Shown one piece after another: positions 1 to 11,910 of a stretch of DNA of 64,000 nucleotides. The notes under the pieces were generated by a model. That model worked only from the letters and a program-made list of their open reading frames with translations. It was not told the DNA's origin and did no database searches. Within the stretch, counting starts at the first letter, position 1; every line of letters begins with the position of its first letter. Source of the stretch: [Phialemoniopsis] sp. UDSM-2020 (taxonomy: Eukaryota; Ascomycota; Sordariomycetes; Thyridiales; Thyridiaceae); the NCBI GenBank assembly GCA_018873225.1, contig JAEILZ010000005.1, forward strand, positions 1,922,001-1,986,000, in the 5' to 3' direction. A program made the translations under genes and the position numbers.

Positions 1-2445
1 TCCATCGGCCTTGTCAAGACCGATCTCCGGCAGGGCGAGTCTGGTATCTGGGAAGATGAAGAACAGCGTCGCTTCTACGAAAATCTTGTTGACCTCAAAG
101 GCAAGGTTCCAGCTATCCTATTGGAAGACGTCAAAAAGAAGAAACCGGATGCAGATGAGCAGGTTGGCAAGAAAGTCGATCCCGCGGAGGCTGCGGAAAA
201 TGCAAAGGCTGCTGATGCTGACGAGCAATCGACGGCTATCGCAAACAAGACCATTGGAGCTCAAGTTGATGCTCTACTTCTTCGACTTCCTGACCTGACA
301 AACAAGGACATCATCGATCAGACCGCCGTTGACTTTTGTTTTCTCAATTCTAAGGCTTCCCGCAATAGGCTCATCAAGGCCCTTACCGAGGTGCCCAAAG
401 GTCGCAGCGACCTTCTTCCCTGCTGGTCTCGATTGGTCGCAACACTGGGCCAATACATGCCGGACATCCCCAAGGGGCTTGTCGACTATCTCGATGCTGA
501 GTTCCGCAGCCTTCAGAGGCGGAAGGAGAAGGACTTTCTGGGACAAGTTCGACTCAGCAACATCCGTTATCTAGCCGAGCTGACGAAATTTGGCATCGTG
601 CCTGAGCATGTTGTCTTCCATTGTCTCAAAGTCAGCCTCGATGACTTCTCTCGAATGAACATTGAGATTATCTGCAACCTGCTCGAGAATTGCGGTCGCT
701 ATCTGCTGCGCAGTCCGGAGACAGCCCCTCGAATGCATTCTTTTCTCGAGACACTACAGCGGAAGAAGTCTGTCCAGCACATTGGTCAGTCGGAGCGCAT
801 GCTAATCGAGAATGCTGTGTACTACGTCGACCCTCCCGAGCGGCCAGCCATACAGCAAAAGGAGCGAACTCCGATGGAACTGTTCATCCGGAAGCTTATC
901 TACATTGACCTGACCAAGCGCAATTACAGCAAGATTCTTAAACAGATCCGACGGTTGCACTGGGAAGAGAAGGAGGTTGTCAGCATCCTCGAGAAGGCAT
1001 TCTCGAAGCCTGGCAAAGTCAAGTACGGTAACATTCATCTGCTTTCGATATTATTGAGCGCTCTATACCGCTACCATGCCGCGTTTGCTGTCCGGGTCAT
1101 TGACAACGTGCTCGAATCCGTCTGCTTTGGGCTTGAACAGAACGACTTCAAGTTCAACCAGCGAAGGATTGCAGAGGTCAAATATCTTGGGGAGTTGTAC
1201 AACTATCGCATGCTTGAGCATCCCGTCATCTTTGACACGATGTACAAGATCATGACCTTCGGCCATGGTGGCCCACCAGTGCCCGGTCGTGTGAACCCAT
1301 TCGACCTGCCAGATGATTTCTTCAGGATCCGTCTGATTGCGACCATGCTTGAGACGTGCGGCGTCTTCTTCAACCGAGGTGCTGCGGGCAAGAAGTTGGA
1401 CTACTTCCTCTCCTTCTTCCAGTACTACATTTTCGCCAAAGACCCACTCCCCATGGACATTGAATTCATTGTGCAGGACATATTCGCCCTTACGAGACCC
1501 CAATGGAAGCTGGCGTCGAACTTCGAAGAAGCTGCCAAAGCGTTCCACCTTGCTGTTGCTCAGGATCAAAAGTCCACAGGAGCAGACAAGGCGGCTGATC
1601 AAGATGACGGCTCGGACTCTTCCTCTTCAGATGACGAAAACGCGGATGACCTTCCCGTGCCGGAGCCGGACTCTGATGAGGAAGAGGAAGATGATGAGGA
1701 AGAAGGCGAGGATCTAGAGCAGCATCTACCCTCCGGAGAGGGCGATTCGGAAGATGAGGCTATCGTTGTCACGCGCCAAGAGGAAGAGATCGACCCCGAG
1801 GACGAAGCTGACTTTGAGCGTGAGTATGCCAAGATGATGGCTGAGAGTCTAGAGTCACGCAAATTCGAGAGAAAGCCGCTCTTCGACGTTGCTCTGCCCG
1901 TGAGACCCAAAACTCGCGAGGCCAGTGCCACAGCCGAAGCCGGAGAGGGTGAATCGAGTGCTGCCACCGGAACTATGGCCTTCGCTCTCCTGACCAAACG
2001 TGGCAACCGACAACAGGTATGTCCGCATGTGAAGAGTGCACCCGCTGAAGGGATCATGCTAATAGTCCTTTAGACCAAAACTTTAGCCCTACCTTCGGAC
2101 TCACATTTCGCCGTGGCTTTGAAGAACCAACAACAAGCCGAGCGGGAGGAGCAACAAAAGATCAAAAACCTCGTGCTGAACCTAGACCTTGGCGAAACCG
2201 AGGATCCGGATGGTGACTCAACTCAGCAACCCCTCACACCAAATCAGAATATTCACAACATTTCATCTGCAGGCAACGAGAAACCGAATACGTACCACCA
2301 CAACCGCTTTGACAAATCGAGCAAAGATAGAGGACAGCGAGTTCGCAAATTACAGCTCAGCGATGTTGATTGGTACGGTAGACACCACAAGCAGACCCCT
2401 CCCCACCAAGCCTACGAACGGGAATTAGAATTGTCATCGCCCTAG
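1..2445 (+). CDS. upf2: UPF2/NMD2, nonsense-mediated mRNA decay factor (5' end outside window)
   Basis: Exons <1..2016 and 2074..2445; intron 2017-2073 (57 nt, GTATGT donor, branch TGCTAAT, acceptor TAG). Reading is open from base 1, so the N-terminal part lies upstream; 795 residues are visible. Upf2 is the cytoplasmic scaffold that links Upf3 on the exon-junction side to the helicase Upf1 in nonsense-mediated decay. Two MIF4G-type helical repeats can be followed at about residues 113-290 and 292-510; the second holds the conserved stretch FGHGGPPVPGRVNPFDLPDD. A strongly acidic Asp/Glu/Ser linker follows (about 536-600), as in other Upf2 proteins, and then the C-terminal Upf1-binding segment (FALLTKRGNRQQ, spliced to TKTLALPSDSHFAVALKNQQ). 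The exon junction falls inside that segment. Identification rests on recognising the family's sequence; it is firm. Confidence 0.95.
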
Positions 2446-4611
2446 GAGGATGGTCTTGACAACTCTTCCCCGGTCTCGGCAAACTTGGACAGTCACAGCA
2501 AGTGCAGGAAGTTCAGACGAGGGCGGCGGGCCGAAAACACTCGCCCCCAAAAGTCGACCTCCAAGCGTGGCTCGTACAACAACAAGAACAACCCCTCGTC
2601 TTAAGAATATGGCTAACCAGTCCCACTTTGGACGTGCCTTACAGGACTTGATGATCTTTCAGCAACTCTTACAGAAACCTTCAAGAGCATACGCTCCCAC
2701 TAACACGTCTCTTACGAGGGACATACCAGACCACACACGCTGCTACAACCTCAAGACAACGGTATCGGTTGTGAAGCGCCGAGTGAGTTACGTATGTCTA
2801 ACCGGCGGTGGCCGAGCGGTCAGTCGGACCCCGGCTTGCAATCTAACATCCGAATGATCAGCGGCAAAAGCGGGTGTCCCAGTAGGAGCAACGAGGCCAC
2901 ATCAACCTGGTCACCAGATCTTGCCGATCGAGCATAGATGAAGACGGGTTGTCTTTGTGAACTGGCCGAGGTAGCAGGGGAGCGAGCTACACAAAAGTGT
3001 GATCTTATGGAGGAGGCATTCCAGACAACCCTCAGGCTGTCTTTGCCTCTGCATCCAGATCAGTTGGGCGATGGAGGCGGAAGAAAGCATGCTTATTATC
3101 CTGTTGCTACTAGAAGTCAGGTATCGAAATTCAATGAGCGTGTTGGCGTAAAAGACCGTTGCATTGTCGACGAGATGTCTGACTTGCAGCAGACTGAGCA
3201 GCCTCAGCCCTGAATGTGTGCTGTCAAAAAGCCTGTGCTGGTGATCGACACACCCTTCTTGATGTACCGACTGGGCGATCAGCCTTGCGCCGCCGGGCCA
3301 GACCCCTTTTTCGGGAAATTTGCCCTGTCGAGCTGGATATTTACCGGCAGAAAACGCACCCTCTTGGCAACTTAGATGCCGTTTTGCGTACGCGTCTTCT
3401 CTTTATCTCGTTGCAACAAGGACCAGGCTGTTTTATTACGGTCGCTCAGCTGGGCTGCTGATTCGGTGCAGGTAAGATTTCGCGTTGCCGTTTTCCGGGG
3501 ATGCGGCTGTTCGACCTTCACTCGCCATTGCATGCCCTTTTTGTTCAGTTCTTGGGCAATTGTCTTGCTCTACGTTTAGACGTTCTCTGATTTACCCCAT
3601 TTCTGAATGTGTTTCACTGTCTCGTAGCCCTTTGTGTAGGCGGAATCTCTTCAGCTCTCTGGGCTGAAGCTTGGAAGATCGCCGTGGTTGTGTTAAGCTT
3701 CATCACTCTCATGAACCTCGGCCAACTGGCCAAGTGCCGCTTGGGACGCTTACTGATCCATTTTGCTTCACTTTTCTGAAGCAAGCTTTGACCAAGAATT
3801 GCAGAGGGTCTCCTTTGAGTAGAATACCCTATGTATTGACCGTCGGTTGCTGCTTGATGCCGTCATCCTGCAAAGGCAAAAGCCGCATAGCGAATTCAGC
3901 CTGATCACGAAAGAGCATCTCTTTCTGGGGCACGCCACTTGTTCTGTATATTGAACGAGACGGGAAAATATAGTACATAGTCCACTTATGTAGCCCACGT
4001 TTTCCCTCGTCGGATCGACCGCTTGGGTGGCCTTCGTTTGGAAGCCCTGCGTTCTGGAATCCCTGGCAAAAAGCTTGCCTACCTCGCTTGTCCCGGGTTC
4101 GAGCGGGCTTCTGATGCATGCTCCGATGCAGACACTTTCCTTTCGTTCATGATCTCCGAAAAGTCCTGCAGGCGCTGATCTCTGATCGTTCCTCCATTCA
4201 CTGTGAGCGTGTCACTGGGAGCCGTGCTCTGTTCTCGACCATTCCCTAGGTGCGGTCTAGCCACCAGTGAATATACCTCGATGCAACGCTGATGAACTCC
4301 TTTTTAAAGGACGGTCGCCCTGCGAAAGAAACTTTTAAGGCTGGTGTCTCGCAGGTCGTTGAAGGAATTTCCGCGATCAGAAACCACTTCGTGCTGCAGG
4401 TAGCCGACGACTCCCTGCTCGTCCCAAATCACTCTCACCTGAGACCTAGGGCACTGCTTGATCCTCTTTACGGATGGCTGCATGATAGACACTTGTTCCT
4501 TTCCCCCTCCGGTAGCCGGATCCCGGAGTCAAATTCGTTGGCAGGCTTCTTATCGCGAGCATTAGATCTCGCGAGTTCCCGAGAGACAAGAGAAACCGGC
4601 CATTCTTCAAC
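2446..4611. other. intergenic: UPF2 3' flank and chitin synthase promoter region
   Basis: Only short open frames with no family resemblance occur here (for example 2938-3213 and 3216-3461). A tRNA-like A box at 2809-2819 has no matching B box. The 3' half is C/T-rich and presumably holds the promoter and leader of the chitin synthase gene. I see no gene. Confidence 0.6.
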
Positions 4612-7273
4612 ATGACTGAGATTGGCGAACCATGGCCGGTCAACGAGGTAAGTGCGCAAAGGAAAGCCCGAATCTTCTTGCGCAACATTGGACACGCCCC
4701 AGCTGAGACACTCTTAGATCATCTTCACAGCCATCGTCGGCGTTGTGATGCTGGCGGCATTCCTCGAGTGGTTCTTGTGGCTCGCGGCGTTCTTATATTG
4801 CCTATGGAAGGTCTTTATCAAAGCTGAGCATTGGACAGTCAACGTCCTGACTGTGGTCATTGCTGTGGCTTTTACGCTACTGCGGTATTGCACCTTGATT
4901 CTCTTGCTCTCTTGATCGAAAGCCCGCCTAATGCCTTCCTCTAGGTTCATCTTCCTGCCGATTATGCTCGTAACACTACCACTGCCGAGTCAAATCGTCA
5001 AGCTATGGCCACCGACAATGGTTAGCTTCCTGCAATGGTTCGCCTTTTGGAGTTTTGCCGGTCTCCTTACCATACCATGGCTGTTCTGCATCTACCAGAT
5101 TGTCACACACCAGTTGGGGAGGACAAAGCGAATCAAACAGGTTCTGGACGAGGTGTCGGCGCCCAAGGTCGTCATCGTCATGCCCTGCTACAAGGAGGAG
5201 CCCGAGATTCTAATCACAGCGGTCAATTCGGTGGTCGAATGCGATTATCCTCCCTCGTGCATTCATGTCTTTCTATCCTTCGACGGCGACCAAGAAGACG
5301 AACTCTACCTGAACACCATCGAGAAACTCGGCGTGCCGCTCACTCTCGAGTCGTATCCGAAGAGCATCGATATTTCCTACAGGGGTGCGCGGGTCACAGT
5401 CTCTAGATTCCCGCACGGGGGCAAACGGAACTGTCAAAAGTCAACGTTCAAACTGATCGACAAGGTCTACCAGCAGTACCTGAAGAGGAACGACAACCTC
5501 TTCATCCTGTTCATCGACTCGGACTGCATTCTGGATCGCGTCTGCCTTCAGAATTTCGTCTACGACATGGAGCTCAGCCCGGGCAACAGGCGGGACATGC
5601 TCGCGATGACGGGGGTCATCACCTCTACGACCAAGAAGCACAGCCTCATCACCTTGCTCCAGGACATGGAGTATATCCACGGACAGCTGTTTGAGCGGAC
5701 TGTCGAGTCCGGGTGCGGCGCCGTCACCTGCCTCCCGGGCGCCCTGACGATGCTGCGGTTCTCGGCATTCCGGCGCATGGCCAAGTACTACTTTGCGGAC
5801 AAGGCCGAGCAGTGCGAGGATCTGTTTGACTTTGCAAAGTCGCACCTTGGGGAGGACCGGTGGCTTACCCATCTGTTCATGATCGGAGCCAAGAAACGGT
5901 ATCAGATCCAGATGTGCACGTCGGCCTTTTGCAAGACCGAGGCGGTGCAGACCATGCGCTCCCTGATCAAGCAGAGGCGCCGGTGGTTCCTGGGCTTCAT
6001 CACCAACGAAGTCTGCATGCTGACGGATTGGCGTCTCTGGAAGCGGTACCCCATCCTCGTGCTGGTGCGCTTCATGCAAAATACAATCAGGACGACGGCG
6101 CTGCTGTTCTTCATCATGGTCCTCGCGCTGATCACGACGACGAAGAAAGTGGCGGACCTACCTGTCGGGTTCATTGCCGTCTCTCTAGGCCTCAACTGGC
6201 TCATGATGTTCTACTTTGGGCTCAAGCTGAAGAGGTTCAAGTCGTGGCTGTACCCCATGATGTTCATCCTCAACCCCTTCTTCAACTGGTACTACATGGT
6301 CTACGGCATCTTTACCGCCGGCCAGAGGACTTGGGGCGGTCCACGAGCCGACGCAGCTGCAGCTGACGGCGACACCACTGCTCAGGAGGCTATCGAAGAG
6401 GCCGAGAAGGCTGGAGACGACTTGAACATTGTGCCAGAATCTTTCATCCCGGCAGCCGAGATCCAACGGCGGAAGAGTGGCAAGGGCAGCTCTGGCATCA
6501 GCAGAGCAAAGAGTGTCTTGCAGCCTCCGGACAAGGTGGACGGGCTGTTCGCCGCCCCGGAGAGGAACGCCTCCGGCTGGTACCAGCACCCAGACGGGTC
6601 CATGGTCAGCCTCGGCGTCCTGCAAGGCGGCTCCTCGTCACACTACGACGGGCCAAAGAGGATTCCCCTGCACCCGCGAGAGTCCTTTGAGAGCTTCGTG
6701 TCGGCGCAGACGGCGGGCAACTCGGTGTACATGCCGCGGCGGGTGGAGAGCCTCATGAGCGACGAGGACCGGCGCAAGTACGAGATGGCGCAGGCGAGCC
6801 AGCTCAACTTTGGTGGCTCGTCGTCGAGGCACCAGCAGCAGCAACTCCAAGGCCCGCCGACGGGCCAGGTCTACGAGTACTCGGAGGCGGAGCTGCAGCG
6901 GGCCGGGTTCACGGACGCGGTGGAGGCGACGGGGGCCGTGTCGACGACTACGGGGGGCCATCACACAGCGGTGGAGCACCGGAGGCCGCCGAGCGAGAGG
7001 AGCGTGCCGTCGAGGTCGTCGTCGCCGGAGCGGGCGGTGGTGGCATTGCCTGGGGAGGCGCGGCGCGGAGTGCGGCCGCCTGCGGTGCCGGGGCATGCGC
7101 GGAGCAGTCGGAGCGGACGGAGCCCACTCGGCCGGGCTAGTTTCATCCGTACATCGACCATGGACGAGGTTGAGCACGAGATCCAGGGGTCACACTCCGG
7201 CCCGGCGGAGAGGTCATCGACGCCGCCGCCGAGGAAGGGTACAGAAAAGCGCAAAGGTGGCAAGCAAGAATGA
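4612..7273 (+). CDS. chitin synthase, class VI-type (ChsD/CHS7-like), GT2 family
   Basis: Exons 4612..4647, 4718..4884, 4945..7273 (introns 70 and 60 nt); 843 residues. The start MTEIGEPWPVNE is a 12-codon first exon whose splicing restores a continuous hydrophobic N-terminus with several membrane segments (about residues 13-120). The enzyme polymerises UDP-GlcNAc into chitin at the plasma membrane. The catalytic GT2 core begins at about 141 (VVIVMPCYKEEPE). It contains DSD near 259, GEDRWLTHL near 371-379 and the hallmark QRRRW near 411, followed by further membrane helices to about 530. There is no myosin motor or cytochrome-b5 domain, which separates it from classes V and VII; the length suits class VI. 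The C-terminal 300 residues are low-complexity (Ser/Arg/Gln/Gly) and probably disordered. The class assignment is less certain than the enzyme family. Confidence 0.85.
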
Positions 7274-8671
7274 GTAAGCGAGTGATGGATGTTTTAGTGA
7301 CTAGGGAGGGTCAAGGATATGCACAGGCAATAGGATGGACATAAAGGGAATTTAGTCGGGTGTTATGATGTTGACATAAAAGCAAAAGATACCGAGAATG
7401 ACATCTTCCTGAGATGAGTTGCGTCATGCCATGTCATGCCATGTTCTTCTCCCACTTTGTTCCTCATGTTATTGTTCCCTCTTTCGTGAAGGTTTTACCC
7501 ACGCGTGTGCTTGTGTGTGCACTGTAGATGTTGGGATTGCACACACACGTAGGTACCCTCAATCGGTGCCTGAATATCAGTGGACGCCCGGTCAGTCCGG
7601 GCTAGATGGACCTGGACTGGGCGGTGAGAGGAAGCAGCGCTAGGCGAAGAGAGCAATGAGAGCCAAGAAGAGGTGGGGTGATAGATTCCCACCAGGCCGT
7701 GCGTCTTGAGAGGCTTGAGAGGCAAGTAAGAGGCAGCGGTGGATCCCCAACCAGCTGTCCAAGAGTCTAGTTACGAGATAGGAACATGAAAAGGGCAGAA
7801 AAGGGCATTACGATTACATACTCGAACTGCACGAATTGCTCCGCGAAGCCTCTGATGGCACTGGCCGACTCCACAAGAGGGCCTGAGCCTTGCTTGGCAG
7901 CTGTCCTGTTCCTTGTCTTTGATGATGTCTTGTTGTCCTGATGTTCTGTCTTGTTGTTGCCGGCTGGGCAAAGAAGCCTGACGAGGCCCTCTCAGGATTT
8001 TGGTGGCCTGGCCGTCTCGAACTTTCTCCAACGTTCTCCTCCCATCCTTTGCCAGTGGGGGAGTGGAGGGCGGATCGAAAGAATGGGGGGGCGTCGCCCT
8101 ACTCAGAGGATGCATGGGCCAAACAGGGCCCCGGCCAGCCAACCAGATCTGCATCTTTTTTTTGTACATAGCAGAACATTTTGCGGCTGCTCTTGTCAGT
8201 GCTGGCAAATAACTACCTGTACTAAGCATTCAACACTAAAAGGCGCCCCCCGGTAGGTACCCTGCACCCTGAATCGTGTGCAACAGTACCTGCCTCTAGT
8301 GCTAGTGGTCACTCCTGGTCCCTTTTCTCGTCGGGCAACGATTTCGATTTTTTTTTCCCACTGCGGACCGCCAAAAAAAATAATGCGCTACCACGTTTTT
8401 CCCATTTAAAAAACCTCCCCCCACTAGACCACATCCCATACCTATCACCAAAAAGAAGGACCCCGATTCAAGATTCGACGTGCTCAGTTCCTCTTGTCCT
8501 AGAGAATTGTCACTCTTCCTACCCGACTTTATTGTTTCCCCCTTCCCCCTCTTCCCATCGCCCGGAAGTTTTGGTATTATCGTGTAAGCACTTCGCTTTC
8601 ATCGCAGCCTTACCAGCGAACACCCTTGTTTACAAACCCAACCATCCAGCTACCCCTCCACAACCGCAAAG
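7274..8671. other. intergenic: chitin synthase 3' flank and Hsp88 promoter
   Basis: No gene is seen. The last 350 bases before the start at 8672 are strongly pyrimidine-rich with T and C runs, typical of a highly expressed fungal promoter and leader. A GAA-nn-TTC pair at 8019-8026 resembles half of a heat-shock element but is about 650 bases from the start and is weak evidence. Confidence 0.6.
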
Positions 8672-11280
8672 ATGAGCGTCGTGGGTAAGTCACAAGAGTT
8701 CACTGTCCTACCTCTGTGCCCTGCGCACTGGCGCTGCTCGGTTTACTGACTAGTCATGCCCTTCTAGGTGTCGATTTCGGAACCCTCAACACGGTCGTCG
8801 CCGTTGCGAGAAATCGTGGTGTCGATGTTGTATGTCGCCCCTCCATCATACCCTCTCTATATCCTCGGTCAATGCCGCCCGAGGCTCCCTTGCGACTGTC
8901 GACCGCAGGACAAGAACAATATACTGACTCAATATTCTCTCACTTCAGATCACAAATGAAGTCTCCAACCGAGCAACACCGTAAGTCATTCCTTATCAGT
9001 TCGGTCCCCAAGAGCAAGCACTGACACGCAAGCTTTACAGTTCCCTTGTTGGCTTCGGCCCCAAGTGCCGTTACCTCGGTGAGGCCGCAAAGACCCAGGA
9101 GATCTCCAACCTCAAGAACACTGTCAGCTCCCTGAAGCGACTCGCCGGCCGATCGTTCAAGGACCCCGATGTCCAGATTGAGCAGCAGTTCGTCTCGGCC
9201 CCCCTCGTCGACATCAACGGCCAGGTCGGTGCCGAGGTCTCATACCTTGGCAAGAAGGAGAGGTTTACCGCCACCCAGCTCGTTGGCATGCTGCTGAGCA
9301 AGATCAAGCAGACCACCGCCAACGAGATCAAGCTCCCCGTCTCCGACATTGTCATGAGCGTACCCGCTTGGTACACCGATGTCCAGCGACGCGCCCTGAT
9401 CGATGCCGCTGAGATCGCCGGCCTGAAGCTTCTGCGCCTCATCAACGACACCACCGCCGCCGCTCTCGGCTACGGTATCACCAAGCTCGACCTTCCTGCC
9501 GCCGACGAGAAGCCCCGTCGTGTTGCCTTTGTCGACATTGGTCACAGCGACTATGCCTGCAGCATCGTCGAGTACAAGAAGGGCGAGCTGGCCATCAAGG
9601 GCACCGCCTGCGACCGCCACTTCGGTGGCCGCAACTTTGACAAGGCCATTGTCGACCACCTGCAGAAGGAGTTCATTGGCAAGTACAAGATCGATATCTC
9701 GACCAACCCCAAGGCCATGACCCGAGTTGCCGCCGCCACCGAGAAGCTCAAGAAGATCCTGTCTGCCAACCAGCAGGCTCCTCTCAACATCGAGTCTCTC
9801 ATGAACGACATTGACGTCCGTGCTATGATCACTCGACAAGAATTCGAGGCCATGGTTGAGCCCCTGCTCACCCGCGTCCACGTCCCCCTTGAGCAGGCTC
9901 TGGCCGATGCCAAGCTGACCAAGGACGATATCGACGTTGTAGAGATCGTCGGTGGTGGCTCCCGTGTTCCTGCCGTCAAGGAGCGCATCCAGGAGTTCTT
10001 CGGCAAGCCCCTGTCCTTCACCCTGAACCAGGACGAGGCTGTTGCCCGTGGATGCGCTTTCAGCTGCGCCATCCTCTCCCCCGTCTTCAAGGTCAGGGAC
10101 TTCGCCGTCCAGGACATCATCAGCTACCCCATCGAGTTCGCCTGGGAGAAGGCACCCGATATTCCGGATGAGGACACCAGCCTTGTTGTCTTTAACAAGG
10201 GCAACGTCATGCCCTCCACCAAGATCCTGACCTTCTACCGGAAACAGCCTTTCGACCTGGAGGCCCGCTACTGCAAGCCCGAGGACCTCCCCGGCAAGAC
10301 CAACCCCTGGATCGGTCGCTTCTCTGTCAAGGGTGTTAAGCCCACCGCTGCACAGGACGACTTCATGATTTGCAAGCTCAAGGCCCGTGTCAACATCCAC
10401 GGTGTTCTGAACGTGGAGAGCGGCTACTACGTCGAGGACCAGGAGGTTGAGGAGGAGATCAAGGACGATGAGGAGAAGAAGGACGGTGATGTGAGTGTTA
10501 ATCAGCCCCCTTTCAAGTCTGCGCCCTCGGGCGAACGTGCCGAGTCGCCTCCCCTTCCCGCGAAACGTCCACGGCTTGATCCACAGCCCTCTGAGAACCA
10601 AAAACTAACTGATGTGAAGGCTATGGACACCGACAACAAGGACGACAAGCCCAAGACGCGCAAGGTTAAGAAGCAGGTGCGAAAGGGTGAGCTGCCCATC
10701 TCGGCTGGCCACACCGGCCTTGATGTCGATGCCAAGAACAACTTCCTCGAGAAGGAGGCCTCCATGGTTATGGAGGACAAGCTTGTTGCCGACACCGAGG
10801 AGAAGAAGAACGAGCTCGAGACGTACATCTACGAGCTGCGAAACAAGCTCGACGATCAATACGCCGAATTTGCCAGCGACGAGGAGAAGGACAAGATCCG
10901 CTCCAAGCTCGATGCCAGCGAGGTAAGCTTTTCCATGACAGCACTTGTTTTACCTAGAATCGATTGCTAACCCAAATGACCTGCAGGACTGGCTTTACGA
11001 TGAGGGTGATGACGCCACCAAGGCCGTCTACATCGCCAAGATGGAAGAGCTCAGGGCTCTGGCCGGCCCAATTGTCCAGCGCCATTTCGACAAGGTCGAG
11101 TCCGAGCGCCAGGCCCTCCAGGCCAAGCTTGAGCAGGAGGCCGCGGCCAAGAGGGCACAAGAGGAGGCTGCTCGCAAGACTGCCGAGGCAGAGAAGGCTG
11201 CCCAAGGAGAGGCCGCCAAGGACGAGGAGATGACCGACGCCGACGCCCCTCAGCAGCCCAAAGTTGAGGAGGCCGACTAG
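8672..11280 (+). CDS. hsp88: Hsp88/Sse1, Hsp110-type Hsp70 nucleotide-exchange factor
   Basis: Exons 8672..8684, 8768..8829, 8949..8980, 9041..10490, 10620..10922, 10987..11280; 717 residues, close to known fungal Hsp88 proteins. It is a cytosolic Hsp110 chaperone: it holds unfolded protein and exchanges nucleotide on Hsp70. The Hsp70-type ATPase domain fills about residues 1-385. It starts MSVVGVDFGTLN and contains the phosphate-binding loop DIGHSDYACS and VEIVGGGSRVPAVK. The long acidic insertion in the beta-sandwich domain (EEEIKDDEEKKDGD) and the Lys/Glu-rich C-terminal helical bundle are Hsp110 features. Three of the introns lie in the first 110 coding bases, giving small first exons. 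Intron 10491-10619 is 129 nt (43 codons) and has no in-frame stop; I call it an intron because it has GTGAGT, CTAAC and AAG, and because splicing joins DEEKKDGD to AMDTD. The gene converges on eIF5B. Confidence 0.95.
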
Positions 11281-11910
11281 ACTTTAATAGATGGATCACG
11301 GAGTCGAGCTGGGAGGGTTTACAGCACTTAGAGACAGACACGCATGAAACGTACGTACGTATTGAGCATTCAAACTGGGAAAAGAAATCATGGGACTTCC
11401 TTTTTATCTACTTTTGGGTTCGCAGAGGCTTAGGGAACCAGACCGTCTCTGATACAGCCCGTTCTCATATATCGGGTTCCCCCCTGCGCACCGTGTCTCT
11501 TGGTGAATGAAGTCTGTTCGAGGGTGGAAAAGTTCATGCAAGGCACGCAAGCATATTAACAGTCGGTGTTTGCAAGGTTGAGATTATCACCAGCATCAGC
11601 TCCTGTAGATAGAATTAATTCTTCGCAAAGGGTTTTGCACTGTTAGGTTTTTTCAATGAGATGAGAATTACGATTCCATTTTTGATGTCTTTTTTACCCA
11701 CGGCCGGAACTCTCATGATACATACAATGCGGTAGATAAAAAAGAAAACCATGAGCAACCTTTTTGAGGGAATGACATCGTCAGTCAGTGCCCTTGATGT
11801 CCGCAACACGGAACTCTGCTAATGTTCTTTTTCCCCCGTGCCGTCCCTTCTTTTGCCCTGGCATACCCATTGCCCTACTTACTTACCTACGTATCTGCAG
11901 GATGGCGAGA
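11281..11910. other. intergenic between convergent Hsp88 and eIF5B genes
   Basis: A 630-base 3'-to-3' spacer, rather A/T-rich near 11630-11760. It must hold both polyadenylation regions. No gene is seen. Confidence 0.6.

Noticed and set aside
2809..2819. tRNA-like A box (TGGCCGAGCGG)
   Set aside because: No B box (GGTTCRANNCC) and no foldable acceptor stem within 100 bases downstream.
2450..2857. 135-codon frame just after UPF2
   Set aside because: Unrecognised, starts 5 bases after the UPF2 stop and is most simply its 3' UTR.
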